21,928 nucleotides of DNA from positions 1 to 21,928 of the forward strand of contig DHCD01000009.1 in assembly GCA_002398105.1 (NCBI GenBank), given 5' to 3'. Within the stretch, counting starts at the first letter, position 1. Every line of letters begins with the position of its first letter. The DNA comes from Syntrophomonas sp. UBA4911 (GTDB lineage Bacteria; Bacillota; Syntrophomonadia; Syntrophomonadales; Syntrophomonadaceae). Under the pieces are notes generated by a model, which worked only from the letters and a program-made list of their open reading frames with translations, was not told the DNA's origin and made no database searches. A program made the translations under genes and the position numbers. Of the stretch, positions 1 to 6,276 are shown piece after piece.

Positions 1-3
1 CTA

Positions 4-54
4 AAAATAAAAATGGCGTTCACCCAGACCATATGTCTGGTGAGCGCCTTTGCC
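4..54 (-). promoter_or_regulatory. AAAGGC hairpin overlapping an intrinsic terminator (element 1)
   Basis: On the minus strand, just after the P-II stop codon, the transcript reads GGC-AAAGGC-GCT. The loop AAAGGC is at 46-51 with only three flanking base pairs. It runs straight into a long hairpin (15-48: GGCGCTCACCAGAC against GTCTGGGTGAACGCC) followed by a U-rich tail (4-13). The small hairpin and the terminator share bases, so only one can form. The element could terminate the carA/P-II transcript or attenuate a gene beyond the left edge. It shares its core with five other leaders in the window. Reading it as an ANTAR-type target is inference. Confidence 0.7.
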
Positions 55-71
55 TGACAATCGTTGGCAGT

Positions 72-410
72 TTACAGAGCCGAATCTCCCCGTTCTCTAC
101 TGCTTATCCGGATAATTTCATCTACCGGATAGACGAATATTTTGCCATCGCCAATACTTCCAGTGGAACAAACCTTTAAAATAGTAGCAATGATTTTCTC
201 CAGCCAATGATCGCGGCAGACAATCTCCACCTTGACTTTGGAGAAAAGATCCACTGACACCTCCTGCCCGCGATAGTATTGTTTCACATCCTTCTGCAGT
301 CCCCTGCCCATAACATTGTAAATCGTCATCCCCCTGACCTCCAGATCATTTAAAGCCTGTTTCAGCTCCTCCAACTTGGTAGGCCGGATAATAGCCTCAA
401 TCTTCTTCAT
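72..410 (-). CDS. glnB: P-II nitrogen regulatory protein (GlnB/GlnK family)
   Basis: A trimeric cytoplasmic signalling protein that reads 2-oxoglutarate and ATP/ADP and controls nitrogen-assimilation targets. The 112 aa product matches the usual P-II length. It begins MKKIEAIIRP, has a T-loop with the YRG motif where GlnB-type proteins carry the modifiable Tyr, and has the signature TGSIGDGKIFV followed by IRI near the C-terminus. I choose ATG at 410: GGAGG lies 7 bases upstream, and the protein then starts as family members do. The upstream in-frame GTG at 416 sits almost on top of the Shine-Dalgarno. It lies downstream of carA on the same strand, separated by an attenuator-like element, so its level may be set independently of carA. 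GlnB and GlnK cannot be separated without the neighbouring genes; no amt gene is visible here. Confidence 0.95.
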   Translation of the reverse strand: MKKIEAIIRPTKLEELKQALNDLEVRGMTIYNVMGRGLQKDVKQYYRGQEVSVDLFSKVKVEIVCRDHWLEKIIATILKVCSTGSIGDGKIFVYPVDEIIRISSRERGDSAL

Positions 411-416
411 GCTCAC

Positions 417-424
417 CCCTCCTT
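417..424 (-). promoter_or_regulatory. Ribosome binding site deciding the P-II start
   Basis: On the minus strand AAGGAGGG lies immediately upstream of GTGAGCATG. Spacing to the ATG at 410 is about 7 bases, which is good. Spacing to the GTG at 416 is about 1-2 bases, which is too short. The ATG is therefore preferred. Confidence 0.75.
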
Positions 425-443
425 ATTAATTATTGATTTAAAC

Positions 444-493
444 AAAAAAACGCTTAGTCACCCTTTTATCAGGTAACTAAGCGCCTTTGCCTA
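444..493 (-). promoter_or_regulatory. AAAGGC hairpin/terminator between carA and P-II (element 2)
   Basis: Starting 8 bases after the carA stop codon, the minus strand carries UAGGC-AAAGGC-GCUUA (loop at 483-488, five pairs including a G-U). The 3' arm is reused by a near-perfect terminator hairpin, CGCTTAGTTACC against GGGTGACTAAGCG (451-483), followed by seven U (444-450). No promoter is evident between the genes, so this looks like an intra-operon attenuator. P-II would be transcribed only if the terminator is prevented from forming. Confidence 0.78.
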
Positions 494-501
494 CTATATG
501 G

Positions 502-1584
502 TTATGCTATTGAAGCCAGGAAATCATCAATTAAATATCGGGTATCCTGCGGACCCGGCGCGGCTTCGGGATGGAATTGCACTCCTCTTACATTCATTTT
601 CCGGTGTATAATCCCCTCGACACTATTATCGTTCAGGTTTTGAAACCACAGCACTGCTCCGGTATGAACCAGTGAATTGGTCTCGACCGCATAGCCATGG
701 TTCTGGGTACTTACATAAATACGGCCGCTTTCAAGATCTTTTACCGGATGATTGGCTCCCCGGTGTCCAAATTTGAGCTTATAGGTTTTCGCCCCCAGAG
801 CCAGGGACAATAACTGATGTCCCAGACAAATGCCCAACATGGGTCGGTATCCCAGTAATTGGCGGATGGTTTCAATGGCATAGGCACAGTCACCCGGATC
901 ACCAGGCCCATTGGATAATACTATGGCATCAGGAGCCAATTGCTTTATCTTATCCGAACTGGTATGAGCAGGCACCACTACCACCTCATTTTTACGTCTC
1001 AGTAAAGCATTGACTATGCTTCTTTTGCTGCCAAAGTCCATAAGAACCAGTCGTTTACAGCCTGCGCCCAACTTAACCATATCTCTGCAGCTGGTCTGCA
1101 GTGTATATCCGCCAACCGGCGGTTGCGTGGCCCATCGTGCCCGTTCGATAAGCTCATCTTTATGCTTTAATGAGGAAGTGAGAACCCCACCCATGGTTCC
1201 CCTGCTTCTTAATCGACGGGCCAGAGCTCGCGTATCTACTCCGGTAAGACAAGGGATATGGTTTTGAGACAGATACTGTTTAAAGCTTATTTTCTGTCCA
1301 TTATATTCTTCTCCCTCATCATCGCATAAATCTCTTACTACCATGCCCCTCAGCCAAGGTTGGTCACTTTCCAGATTTTCCAGGTTTACTCCGTAGTTGC
1401 CGATCAGAGGGTAAGTCATAACTACAATTTGACCCGCATAGGACGGATCGGTAGCTATCTGCTCGTAGCCGATCATGCTGGTATTAAAAACTACCTCCCC
1501 CGGGGATTCGCAATCTCCGTTATGAAAATGTCCGGAATAGACCGAACCGTCTTCGAGAATCAGGTGTCCTTCCCTCAAATTCAT
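502..1584 (-). CDS. carA: Carbamoyl-phosphate synthase small (glutaminase) subunit
   Basis: CarA hydrolyses glutamine and channels ammonia to CarB to make carbamoyl phosphate for pyrimidines and arginine. The 360 aa product is of normal length. Residues 1-150 form the CarA N-terminal domain (GYEQIATDPSYAGQIV, TGVDTRALARRLR). Residues 178-355 are a class I glutamine amidotransferase, with Cys253 in GICLGHQ and His338/Glu340 in QFHPEA as the catalytic triad. The start is ATG with AAGGGA upstream. carB is not adjacent in the window; the next gene is P-II. Expression is probably controlled by the palindrome at 1744-1754, the promoter at 1701-1728 and the leader attenuator at 1606-1666. Confidence 0.97.
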   Translation of the reverse strand: MNLREGHLILEDGSVYSGHFHNGDCESPGEVVFNTSMIGYEQIATDPSYAGQIVVMTYPLIGNYGVNLENLESDQPWLRGMVVRDLCDDEGEEYNGQKISFKQYLSQNHIPCLTGVDTRALARRLRSRGTMGGVLTSSLKHKDELIERARWATQPPVGGYTLQTSCRDMVKLGAGCKRLVLMDFGSKRSIVNALLRRKNEVVVVPAHTSSDKIKQLAPDAIVLSNGPGDPGDCAYAIETIRQLLGYRPMLGICLGHQLLSLALGAKTYKLKFGHRGANHPVKDLESGRIYVSTQNHGYAVETNSLVHTGAVLWFQNLNDNSVEGIIHRKMNVRGVQFHPEAAPGPQDTRYLIDDFLASIA

Positions 1585-1605
1585 ATTTTTCCCTTCCCGG
1601 GCAGC

Positions 1606-1666
1606 AAAAAAAAAGCCGTCCTTCCTGCCTTGGTATCAACATAGGTCAAGAGGACGCCTTTGCCCT
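1606..1666 (-). promoter_or_regulatory. carA leader: AAAGGC hairpin overlapping a terminator (element 3)
   Basis: The minus-strand transcript contains AGGGC-AAAGGC-GUCCU (loop 1656-1661, five pairs with one G-U). The GCGUCCU arm can instead pair with AGGACGGC, which lies directly before nine U (1606-1614), forming an intrinsic terminator about 20 bases ahead of the carA start. The loop between the two arms is long (~35 bases). It includes CC-AAGGCA-GG, a second A1/G4 hexaloop closed by only two pairs. The two folds are mutually exclusive, as expected of an antitermination switch. Confidence 0.78.
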
Positions 1667-1700
1667 TTGGTAATATTAGTTTTATATTTTGCTGCCATTT

Positions 1701-1728
1701 ATTATAGCAGCGCTAAAAATTAAATCAA
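1701..1728 (-). promoter_or_regulatory. carA promoter (sigma-A type)
   Basis: The minus strand reads TTGATT (1723-1728), a 16-base spacer, then TATAAT (1701-1706). Expected transcription start is about 1694, giving a leader of roughly 110 bases that holds element 3. The consensus -10 with a weak -35 and short spacer suggests help from an activator. Confidence 0.75.
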
Positions 1729-1743
1729 GGCCATTCATTCCTT

Positions 1744-1754
1744 TATACTGTATA
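1744..1754. promoter_or_regulatory. Palindromic operator TATACTGTATA between the carA and ATP-grasp promoters
   Basis: An 11-base perfect dyad (TATAC-N-GTATA) inside the 17-base string CTTTATACTGTATACCT, which recurs upstream of dapF. Its lower edge is 15 bases from the carA -35 box. The dapF copy has the same 15-base gap. From its centre, the two flanking -10 boxes (1701-1706 on minus, 1792-1797 on plus) are equidistant. It is probably the binding site of a dimeric regulator. The regulator is not identifiable from the window; the GTATAC core resembles some GntR-family sites. Confidence 0.65.
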
Positions 1755-1768
1755 CCTCATATCCCTGC

Positions 1769-1797
1769 TTCCAGATCATATTGATTGATGCTATACT
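1769..1797 (+). promoter_or_regulatory. Promoter of the ATP-grasp/PEP-synthase-like gene
   Basis: TTCCAG (1769-1774), a 17-base spacer and TATACT (1792-1797). The -35 is poor. The placement is the mirror image of the carA promoter around the palindrome centred at 1749, which is the main reason to believe it. Expected transcription start is about 1804. Confidence 0.55.
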
Positions 1798-1803
1798 AAA
1801 TAT

Positions 1804-1820
1804 AGGTTAAAGATTAACCT
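1804..1820 (+). repeat. Perfect 7-bp inverted repeat at the predicted transcript 5' end
   Basis: AGGTTAA-AGA-TTAACCT. It begins at the position predicted for transcription start. It may be a 5' stabilising hairpin in the RNA or an operator covering the start site. The sequence does not decide. Confidence 0.5.
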
Positions 1821-1822
1821 GA

Positions 1823-1838
1823 CCCGCAAGGAAGCGGG
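1823..1838 (+). promoter_or_regulatory. Upstream hexaloop hairpin, candidate ANTAR hairpin P1
   Basis: CCCGC-AAGGAA-GCGGG: a perfect 5-bp stem with a hexaloop carrying A at position 1 and G at position 4. It lies in the leader about 27 bases before the second hairpin (AATGGC) that overlaps the terminator. Two hexaloop hairpins followed by a terminator is the arrangement known for ANTAR targets, although the linker here is long. Confidence 0.6.
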
Positions 1839-1865
1839 AGATCAATAGAATAGGCAGAACAAAAA

Positions 1866-1916
1866 GGACAATGGCGTTCGTGGGTATGTCGGAATACCCG
1901 CGGAGGTCTTTTTTTT
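1866..1916 (+). promoter_or_regulatory. AATGGC hairpin overlapping a terminator (element 5)
   Basis: GGAC-AATGGC-GUUC (loop 1870-1875, four pairs) runs into the terminator hairpin CGTGGGTAT against ATACCCGCG (1879-1887 with 1894-1902) and eight T (1909-1916). The loop differs from the other five elements by one base (T for A) but keeps A1, G4 and the flanking GAC/GT. The coding start follows about 75 bases downstream. Confidence 0.72.
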
Positions 1917-1976
1917 GCAGTCTGCCGGTTAAATGCGTGGCGGTATAGTTAAAAAGTCCCTTAAACTCCTGCAAGC

Positions 1977-1984
1977 AAGGGAGG
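1977..1984 (+). promoter_or_regulatory. Ribosome binding site deciding the start of the ATP-grasp gene
   Basis: AAGGGAGG lies 5 bases before tandem ATG ATG at 1990. The longer reading frame opening at 1933 has no comparable site. Confidence 0.7.
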
Positions 1985-1989
1985 CAATA

Positions 1990-4626
1990 ATGATGGAACA
2001 TAATGGCGTATCTACCGGAATTCCAGGCTTAGACGCGGTTCTGGATTATTTGCGTTGGGGAGATAATGTAGTATGGCAGGTCGAATCCATTCAGGATTAC
2101 CAGCACTTCGTGATACCTTTGGTTAATCAGGCTTTAAGCGAAAAACGCAAAATGGTTTATATACGGTTTGCCCATCACTCTCCTGTGGTTGACGAATCAA
2201 TCGTCAAGACTTATCGGTTGAATCCTCAAGCCGGATTTGAGGCTTTCTTAAGCCGGGTATACGAAATAGCTACCCAGGAGGGGGCCCATACCATTTTGGT
2301 TTTTGATTCCCTATCGGATTTATTATACGCATGGGCCACCGACCTGATGATAGGCAACTTCTTTCGCATCATATGCCCCTATCTTTATAGATTAAGAGCC
2401 ACCGCCTATTTTGCCATAATCCGCGACCGCAATTCTCATCACACCATGATGCGCATCCGCAATACCACCCAGTTATTGCTCAATGTTTATCGACAGGAAG
2501 ACCAATATTATGTTCATCCGCTCAAGGTAAGCGAACGTTACTCGCCTACCCTGTTCCTTCCCCACCTAATGGTCAATAACGATATGATTCCTATTACCAA
2601 CAGCTATGAGATAGCGAATCTGTTTGCCCGTTTTCAGTACTCGGGTGATGCCGGACGCAAATTGGACTACTGGGACAGAGTGATACTGAAAGCCCAGGAA
2701 TTGCAGGACAGAATTTATAGTGGTGAAGCAGTAGCAGCGGATAAAATTGATGAGACGGTTGCGATGCTATGCCAAATGATGATAGGGAGAGAAACCAGAA
2801 TAGCCGATCTGGCTCATCAATACTTTTCATTGCGAGATCTCCTTTACATCCGCAGCCGACTCATCGGTACCGGTATGATCGGGGGCAAGGCGGTGGGCAT
2901 GCTCCTGGCCCGCAATATCCTGCGCCACAGCAGCGACCGTGATTGGAATCTGGTTTTGGAACCGCACGATTCTTTTTTTGTCGGCTCGGATGTCTATTAC
3001 ACCTATCTGATTGAGAACGATTGCTGGAACCTGATATTAGAACAAAGAAAACCGGAAAATTATCTTTCTTTGGCCGCCGAGTTGCGGCAGAGAATACTGG
3101 ACGGGGTTTTGCCGGAAACCATTCGCGAGCACTTCACTGAGGTTATGGATTATTTTGGTCAGTCCCCGATTATCGTCCGCTCCAGCAGCTTGCTGGAGGA
3201 CGATTTCGGTCATGCCTTTGCCGGTAAATACGAAAGCCTGTTCTGTGTAAACCAGGGAAATCCCCAGGAGCGCTGCCGTCATCTTGAACATGCCATCAAG
3301 TCGGTATATGCCAGCACCATGAATAAAGATGCCTTGACTTACCGACGCCAAAAAGGAATGGACCAATGCCACGAACAAATGCCGCTTTTAATTCAACGTG
3401 TTTCCGGATCATATCAAGGGCGCTACTTTTTCCCCGCTATGGCCGGTGTCGCACTATCCCACAATCTTTACGTATGGCGAAAAGGCATGGATCAGAATGC
3501 AGGAATGATGCGCCTGGTTGCAGGTCTCGGAACCCGGGCCGTGGCTCGCAGCGGGAGTGATTATACCCGTATGGTGGCTTTGGATCAACCATTGTTGCGG
3601 CCTGAATCAGCCTGGAATGATGTACGCAGTTTTTCCCAGCACCAGATTGACCTTCTGGATACGGTGGAAAATCAATTGGTAACTGTAACCACCAATACCC
3701 TGGGGGCTTTACACCCTGAACCGGAGTTCTGGAGATTAGTGGCTGAAGAGGATCATGAGCTGGAATATAACCGTCCCGGACCAAAGAGATGGGTACTCAC
3801 CTTCAGCAGGGTGCTGGGCAATACCTCCTTTCCGCAAACCATCCGGGAGATGCTGAATACTCTGGAAAGAGCTTATAATCATCCGGTAGATATAGAATTT
3901 ACCGTCAATTTGAGCCACGACACCTTGAAAATAAACTTGCTGCAGTGCCGGCCTTTATCAACTTGGGATGAACATCAAAGTCACCTGCAAACTCCGCCGA
4001 TCATCCCGGGAAATGTAGTATTCGCCTCCCAGGGAAATTGTATGGGCGGGAATACTTCCCATTTGATCCAGCGGGTCATTATGATCGACTCCGAGGCCTA
4101 TGCCCAGTTGCATGAAGCCGATAAACACCTGGTGGCACGGTGGGTGGGTCGTCTGAATCGTGATTGCCAAAGCCATAGCCTAACGGCAATGTTGATGGGG
4201 CCGGGACGATGGGGAAGCAGTATTCCCTCTCTGGGAGTTCCGGTTTCATTTGCCGAAATATGTAATTTTACAGTTTTGGTGGAGATTGCCGGTCAGGGCT
4301 ATTTGCCTGAAGTATCTTTTGGCACTCATTTCTTTCAGGACCTGGTGGAAAACCGCATAAGCTATGTGGCTCTTTATCCCGGACAGGACGGAGCTTTCTT
4401 TGATCCAAAAATGCTGGTCCTCTGGAATCAATCGGATAAAATCCTGCTGGAAGAGCCCAAGCTGAAGAAAGTCATAAAAATTATGGATTTTGCTTCCGCT
4501 AAAATAAGCTTATGGTTTACGGTGGATGCCAGCAGCGGGAAGGTTGTCTGCTATTATACGCCCGGGGAAAAACCTAAATCATGTCCCGCGGTCAACATTT
4601 CTTCAGATGAAACATTAATCCATTGA
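1990..4626 (+). CDS. Protein with KaiC/RecA-like N-terminus and PEP synthase/PPDK-type ATP-grasp domain, function unknown
   Basis: An 878 aa protein, counting from ATG 1990. Residues 1-220 resemble a KaiC/RecA-fold ATPase (STGIPGLDAVLDYL near the start; hydrophobic strand ILVFDSLSDLL near 102-112). The place where a Walker A loop would be reads GDNVVWQVESIQD, with no GKT, so nucleotide binding there is doubtful. Residues ~285-655 resemble the PPDK N-terminal ATP-grasp domain of PEP synthase: IGGKAVGM near 297, RSSSLLEDDFGHAFAGKYES near 397-416, and the closing strand INLLQCRPL near 648. A motif GGNTSH near 686-691 recalls the phosphohistidine motif GGxTSH of the mobile domain, but the rest of that domain and the PEP/pyruvate barrel are missing. 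It is therefore unlikely to be a complete PEP synthase. The substrate is unknown. Its leader groups it with nitrogen genes, so phosphotransfer control of nitrogen or carbon flow is possible. Confidence 0.8.
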   Translation: MMEHNGVSTGIPGLDAVLDYLRWGDNVVWQVESIQDYQHFVIPLVNQALSEKRKMVYIRFAHHSPVVDESIVKTYRLNPQAGFEAFLSRVYEIATQEGAHTILVFDSLSDLLYAWATDLMIGNFFRIICPYLYRLRATAYFAIIRDRNSHHTMMRIRNTTQLLLNVYRQEDQYYVHPLKVSERYSPTLFLPHLMVNNDMIPITNSYEIANLFARFQYSGDAGRKLDYWDRVILKAQELQDRIYSGEAVAADKIDETVAMLCQMMIGRETRIADLAHQYFSLRDLLYIRSRLIGTGMIGGKAVGMLLARNILRHSSDRDWNLVLEPHDSFFVGSDVYYTYLIENDCWNLILEQRKPENYLSLAAELRQRILDGVLPETIREHFTEVMDYFGQSPIIVRSSSLLEDDFGHAFAGKYESLFCVNQGNPQERCRHLEHAIKSVYASTMNKDALTYRRQKGMDQCHEQMPLLIQRVSGSYQGRYFFPAMAGVALSHNLYVWRKGMDQNAGMMRLVAGLGTRAVARSGSDYTRMVALDQPLLRPESAWNDVRSFSQHQIDLLDTVENQLVTVTTNTLGALHPEPEFWRLVAEEDHELEYNRPGPKRWVLTFSRVLGNTSFPQTIREMLNTLERAYNHPVDIEFTVNLSHDTLKINLLQCRPLSTWDEHQSHLQTPPIIPGNVVFASQGNCMGGNTSHLIQRVIMIDSEAYAQLHEADKHLVARWVGRLNRDCQSHSLTAMLMGPGRWGSSIPSLGVPVSFAEICNFTVLVEIAGQGYLPEVSFGTHFFQDLVENRISYVALYPGQDGAFFDPKMLVLWNQSDKILLEEPKLKKVIKIMDFASAKISLWFTVDASSGKVVCYYTPGEKPKSCPAVNISSDETLIH

Positions 4627-4651
4627 CACTAAATAAATTCAGTACTATTAT
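4623..4651 (+). promoter_or_regulatory. gdhA promoter (strong sigma-A type)
   Basis: TTGACA (4623-4628), a 17-base spacer, then TATTAT (4646-4651). The -35 is a perfect consensus and overlaps the stop codon of the upstream gene (4624-4626). Expected start is about 4658, giving a ~200-base leader. There is no TATACTGTATA dyad here, in keeping with a promoter that needs no activator. Confidence 0.82.
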
Positions 4652-4674
4652 TAACAATGGTAATTCACTAGAAA

Positions 4675-4691
4675 ACAGCCATGGCGGCTGT
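4675..4691 (+). promoter_or_regulatory. Upstream hairpin of the gdhA leader
   Basis: ACAGCC-ATGGC-GGCTGT: a perfect 6-bp stem with a five-base loop. It occupies the place where the neighbouring ATP-grasp leader has CCCGC-AAGGAA-GCGGG. The spacing to the second hairpin is nearly equal, about 27 bases in both. The loop has A1 and G4 but is one base short of the ANTAR hexaloop. Confidence 0.5.
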
Positions 4692-4718
4692 CCAGATGTA
4701 AAACGCTATAAAATGTTT

Positions 4719-4776
4719 AGGACAAAGGCGTCCTCTGTGTAAGTAATTTTGCGCAGAAGACGTCTTTTTGTTTTTT
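4719..4776 (+). promoter_or_regulatory. gdhA leader: AAAGGC hairpin overlapping a terminator (element 4)
   Basis: AGGAC-AAAGGC-GTCCT (loop 4724-4729) has a perfect 5-bp stem, the cleanest copy in the window. The 3' arm also pairs as GCGTCCTCTG (4728-4738) with CAGAAGACGTC (4754-4764). TTTTTGTTTTTT (4765-4776) then completes an intrinsic terminator about 80 bases before the gdhA start. The two structures cannot coexist. Confidence 0.8.
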
Positions 4777-4856
4777 AATAAGTCCTATGCACCCCCCAAA
4801 GGCATACTGCAAAATCCCGGCAAAAACAAGTCTGAAGAGGAGAAAGGAGAAATACA

Positions 4857-6188
4857 ATGGGGTATATACAAGATGTGATCGCCAAGGTAAAAGAAAGGAA
4901 CCCAAACGAACCGGAGTTTCACCAGGCAGTAACCGAGGTTCTGGAATCGCTGGAGCCGGTACTGGAAAGATACCCGGAATATAAAAAAGCCGGTATTCTG
5001 GAGAGACTGGTAGAACCGGAAAGGCAAATCATTTTCCGCGTCCCCTGGGTGGATGATGCGGGCAAAGTCCAGGTAAATCGTGGTATGCGTATCCAATTCA
5101 ACAGCGCCATCGGTCCCTACAAAGGCGGGCTGCGCCTTCATCCTACAGTCTATCCCGGTATTATTAAGTTCCTGGGTTTTGAGCAGATATTTAAGAATTC
5201 TTTAACGGGGTTGCCCATTGGCGGGGCTAAAGGAGGAGCCGACTTTGATCCCAAAGGTAAGTCCGATGGTGAGGTGATGCGTTTCTGCCAGAGCTTTATG
5301 ACCGAATTGTATCGCCACATTGGCGCCAATGTCGATATACCGGCCGGGGATATCGGAGTAGGCAGTCGGGAAATCGGCTATTTATATGGACAATACAAGA
5401 AAATCACCCAGGCCTATGAGGGCGTATTGACTGGCAAAGGCTTGGACTGGGGCGGGAGTCTGGTTCGAACCGAAGCTACCGGTTACGGTCTGGTTTACTT
5501 TATGGATGAGATGCTGAGAGACCATGGCAAGACCATTGAAGGAGCTACCGTAGTGATATCCGGTTCAGGTAATGTGGCAATTTACGCCACTGAAAAAATC
5601 CAGCAGCTGGGCGGCAAAGTAGTAGCCCTGAGCGATTCGAGCGGCTACATTTACGATAAAAGCGGCATTAAACTTGATACCGTAAAACGCATCAAGGAAA
5701 TTGAAAGAGGCAGAATCAAGGATTACGTTAAAGCTCATCCCGCTGCCCAATACTTTGAGGGCAAAGGTATATGGCGGATTAAGTGTGATATCGCCCTGCC
5801 CTGCGCGACCCAGAATGAATTGAACCAGGAAGATGCCCGGGCTTTGGTCGCCCAGGGATGCTTCGCGGTCGGAGAAGGCGCCAACATGCCATCCACCCAG
5901 GCAGCCGTTCAAATTTTCCACACCAACCAGGTGCTATTTGCCCCCGGCAAAGCAGCCAATGCCGGAGGAGTAGCCACTTCCGCCCTGGAGATGGCTCAGA
6001 ACAGCATGAGATATTCCTGGACCTTTGAAGAAACCGATACCAAGCTTAAACATATCATGGTCAACATATATAGAAATGCCTCTGATGTGGCTCGTGAATA
6101 CGGTTATGAAAACAACTTGGTGGTAGGGGCCAATATTGCAGGATTTATGAAAGTAGCTCGGGCTATGCTGGCCCAGGGCATTGCCTGA
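4857..6188 (+). CDS. gdhA: Glutamate dehydrogenase, hexameric NADP-type
   Basis: Interconverts 2-oxoglutarate plus ammonia and glutamate in the cytoplasm; in this setting it is probably assimilatory. The 443 aa length is typical of the bacterial hexameric GDH family. Visible motifs are YKGGLRLHP (Lys89), the catalytic PIGGAKGG (Lys125), PAGDIGVG (Asp165), and the Rossmann motif GSGNVA (236-241). The second beta strand of the Rossmann fold ends in SDSSG without an acidic cofactor-selecting residue, consistent with NADPH. The closing region has CATQNELN and GANMPST. The start ATG has AAAGGAG 7 bases upstream. It is preceded by its own promoter and attenuator, and ends at a strong terminator shared with convergent dapL. 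Confidence 0.97.
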   Translation: MGYIQDVIAKVKERNPNEPEFHQAVTEVLESLEPVLERYPEYKKAGILERLVEPERQIIFRVPWVDDAGKVQVNRGMRIQFNSAIGPYKGGLRLHPTVYPGIIKFLGFEQIFKNSLTGLPIGGAKGGADFDPKGKSDGEVMRFCQSFMTELYRHIGANVDIPAGDIGVGSREIGYLYGQYKKITQAYEGVLTGKGLDWGGSLVRTEATGYGLVYFMDEMLRDHGKTIEGATVVISGSGNVAIYATEKIQQLGGKVVALSDSSGYIYDKSGIKLDTVKRIKEIERGRIKDYVKAHPAAQYFEGKGIWRIKCDIALPCATQNELNQEDARALVAQGCFAVGEGANMPSTQAAVQIFHTNQVLFAPGKAANAGGVATSALEMAQNSMRYSWTFEETDTKLKHIMVNIYRNASDVAREYGYENNLVVGANIAGFMKVARAMLAQGIA

Positions 6189-6197
6189 ATCTTTTAA

Positions 6198-6235
6198 CTA
6201 AGGAAGCAAAAGGATGGTTCTTTTTGCTTCCTTAG
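6198..6235. terminator. Bidirectional terminator between gdhA and dapL
   Basis: CTAAGGAAGCAAAA (6198-6211) pairs perfectly with TTTTGCTTCCTTAG (6222-6235), 14 bp around a 10-base loop. The A and T tracts are inside the stem, so either strand gives a U-rich 3' arm. It lies between convergent genes. Confidence 0.85.
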
Positions 6236-6276
6236 GATACAAAATGTTTCTCCCTTACCGGAATCAACGGACTTGC

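Noticed and set aside
1..500. Cyanobacterial-type glutamine riboswitch (glnA motif) as explanation of the leader elements
   Set aside because: The elements are too small, with one fixed hexaloop and a terminator; no three-way junction or E-loop is visible.
1933..1989. N-terminal 19-codon extension of the ATP-grasp gene
   Set aside because: No ribosome site before 1933, while AAGGGAGG lies 5 bases before ATG 1990, and the extension begins directly after the terminator.
1807..2001. Minus-strand 64-codon frame in the carA/ATP-grasp intergenic region
   Set aside because: It overlaps the plus-strand leader hairpins, the terminator and the start of the large gene; no recognisable protein.
5424..5436. 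GGCAAAGGCTTGG within gdhA
   Set aside because: It lies in coding sequence, has no pairing flanks and no terminator; chance occurrence.
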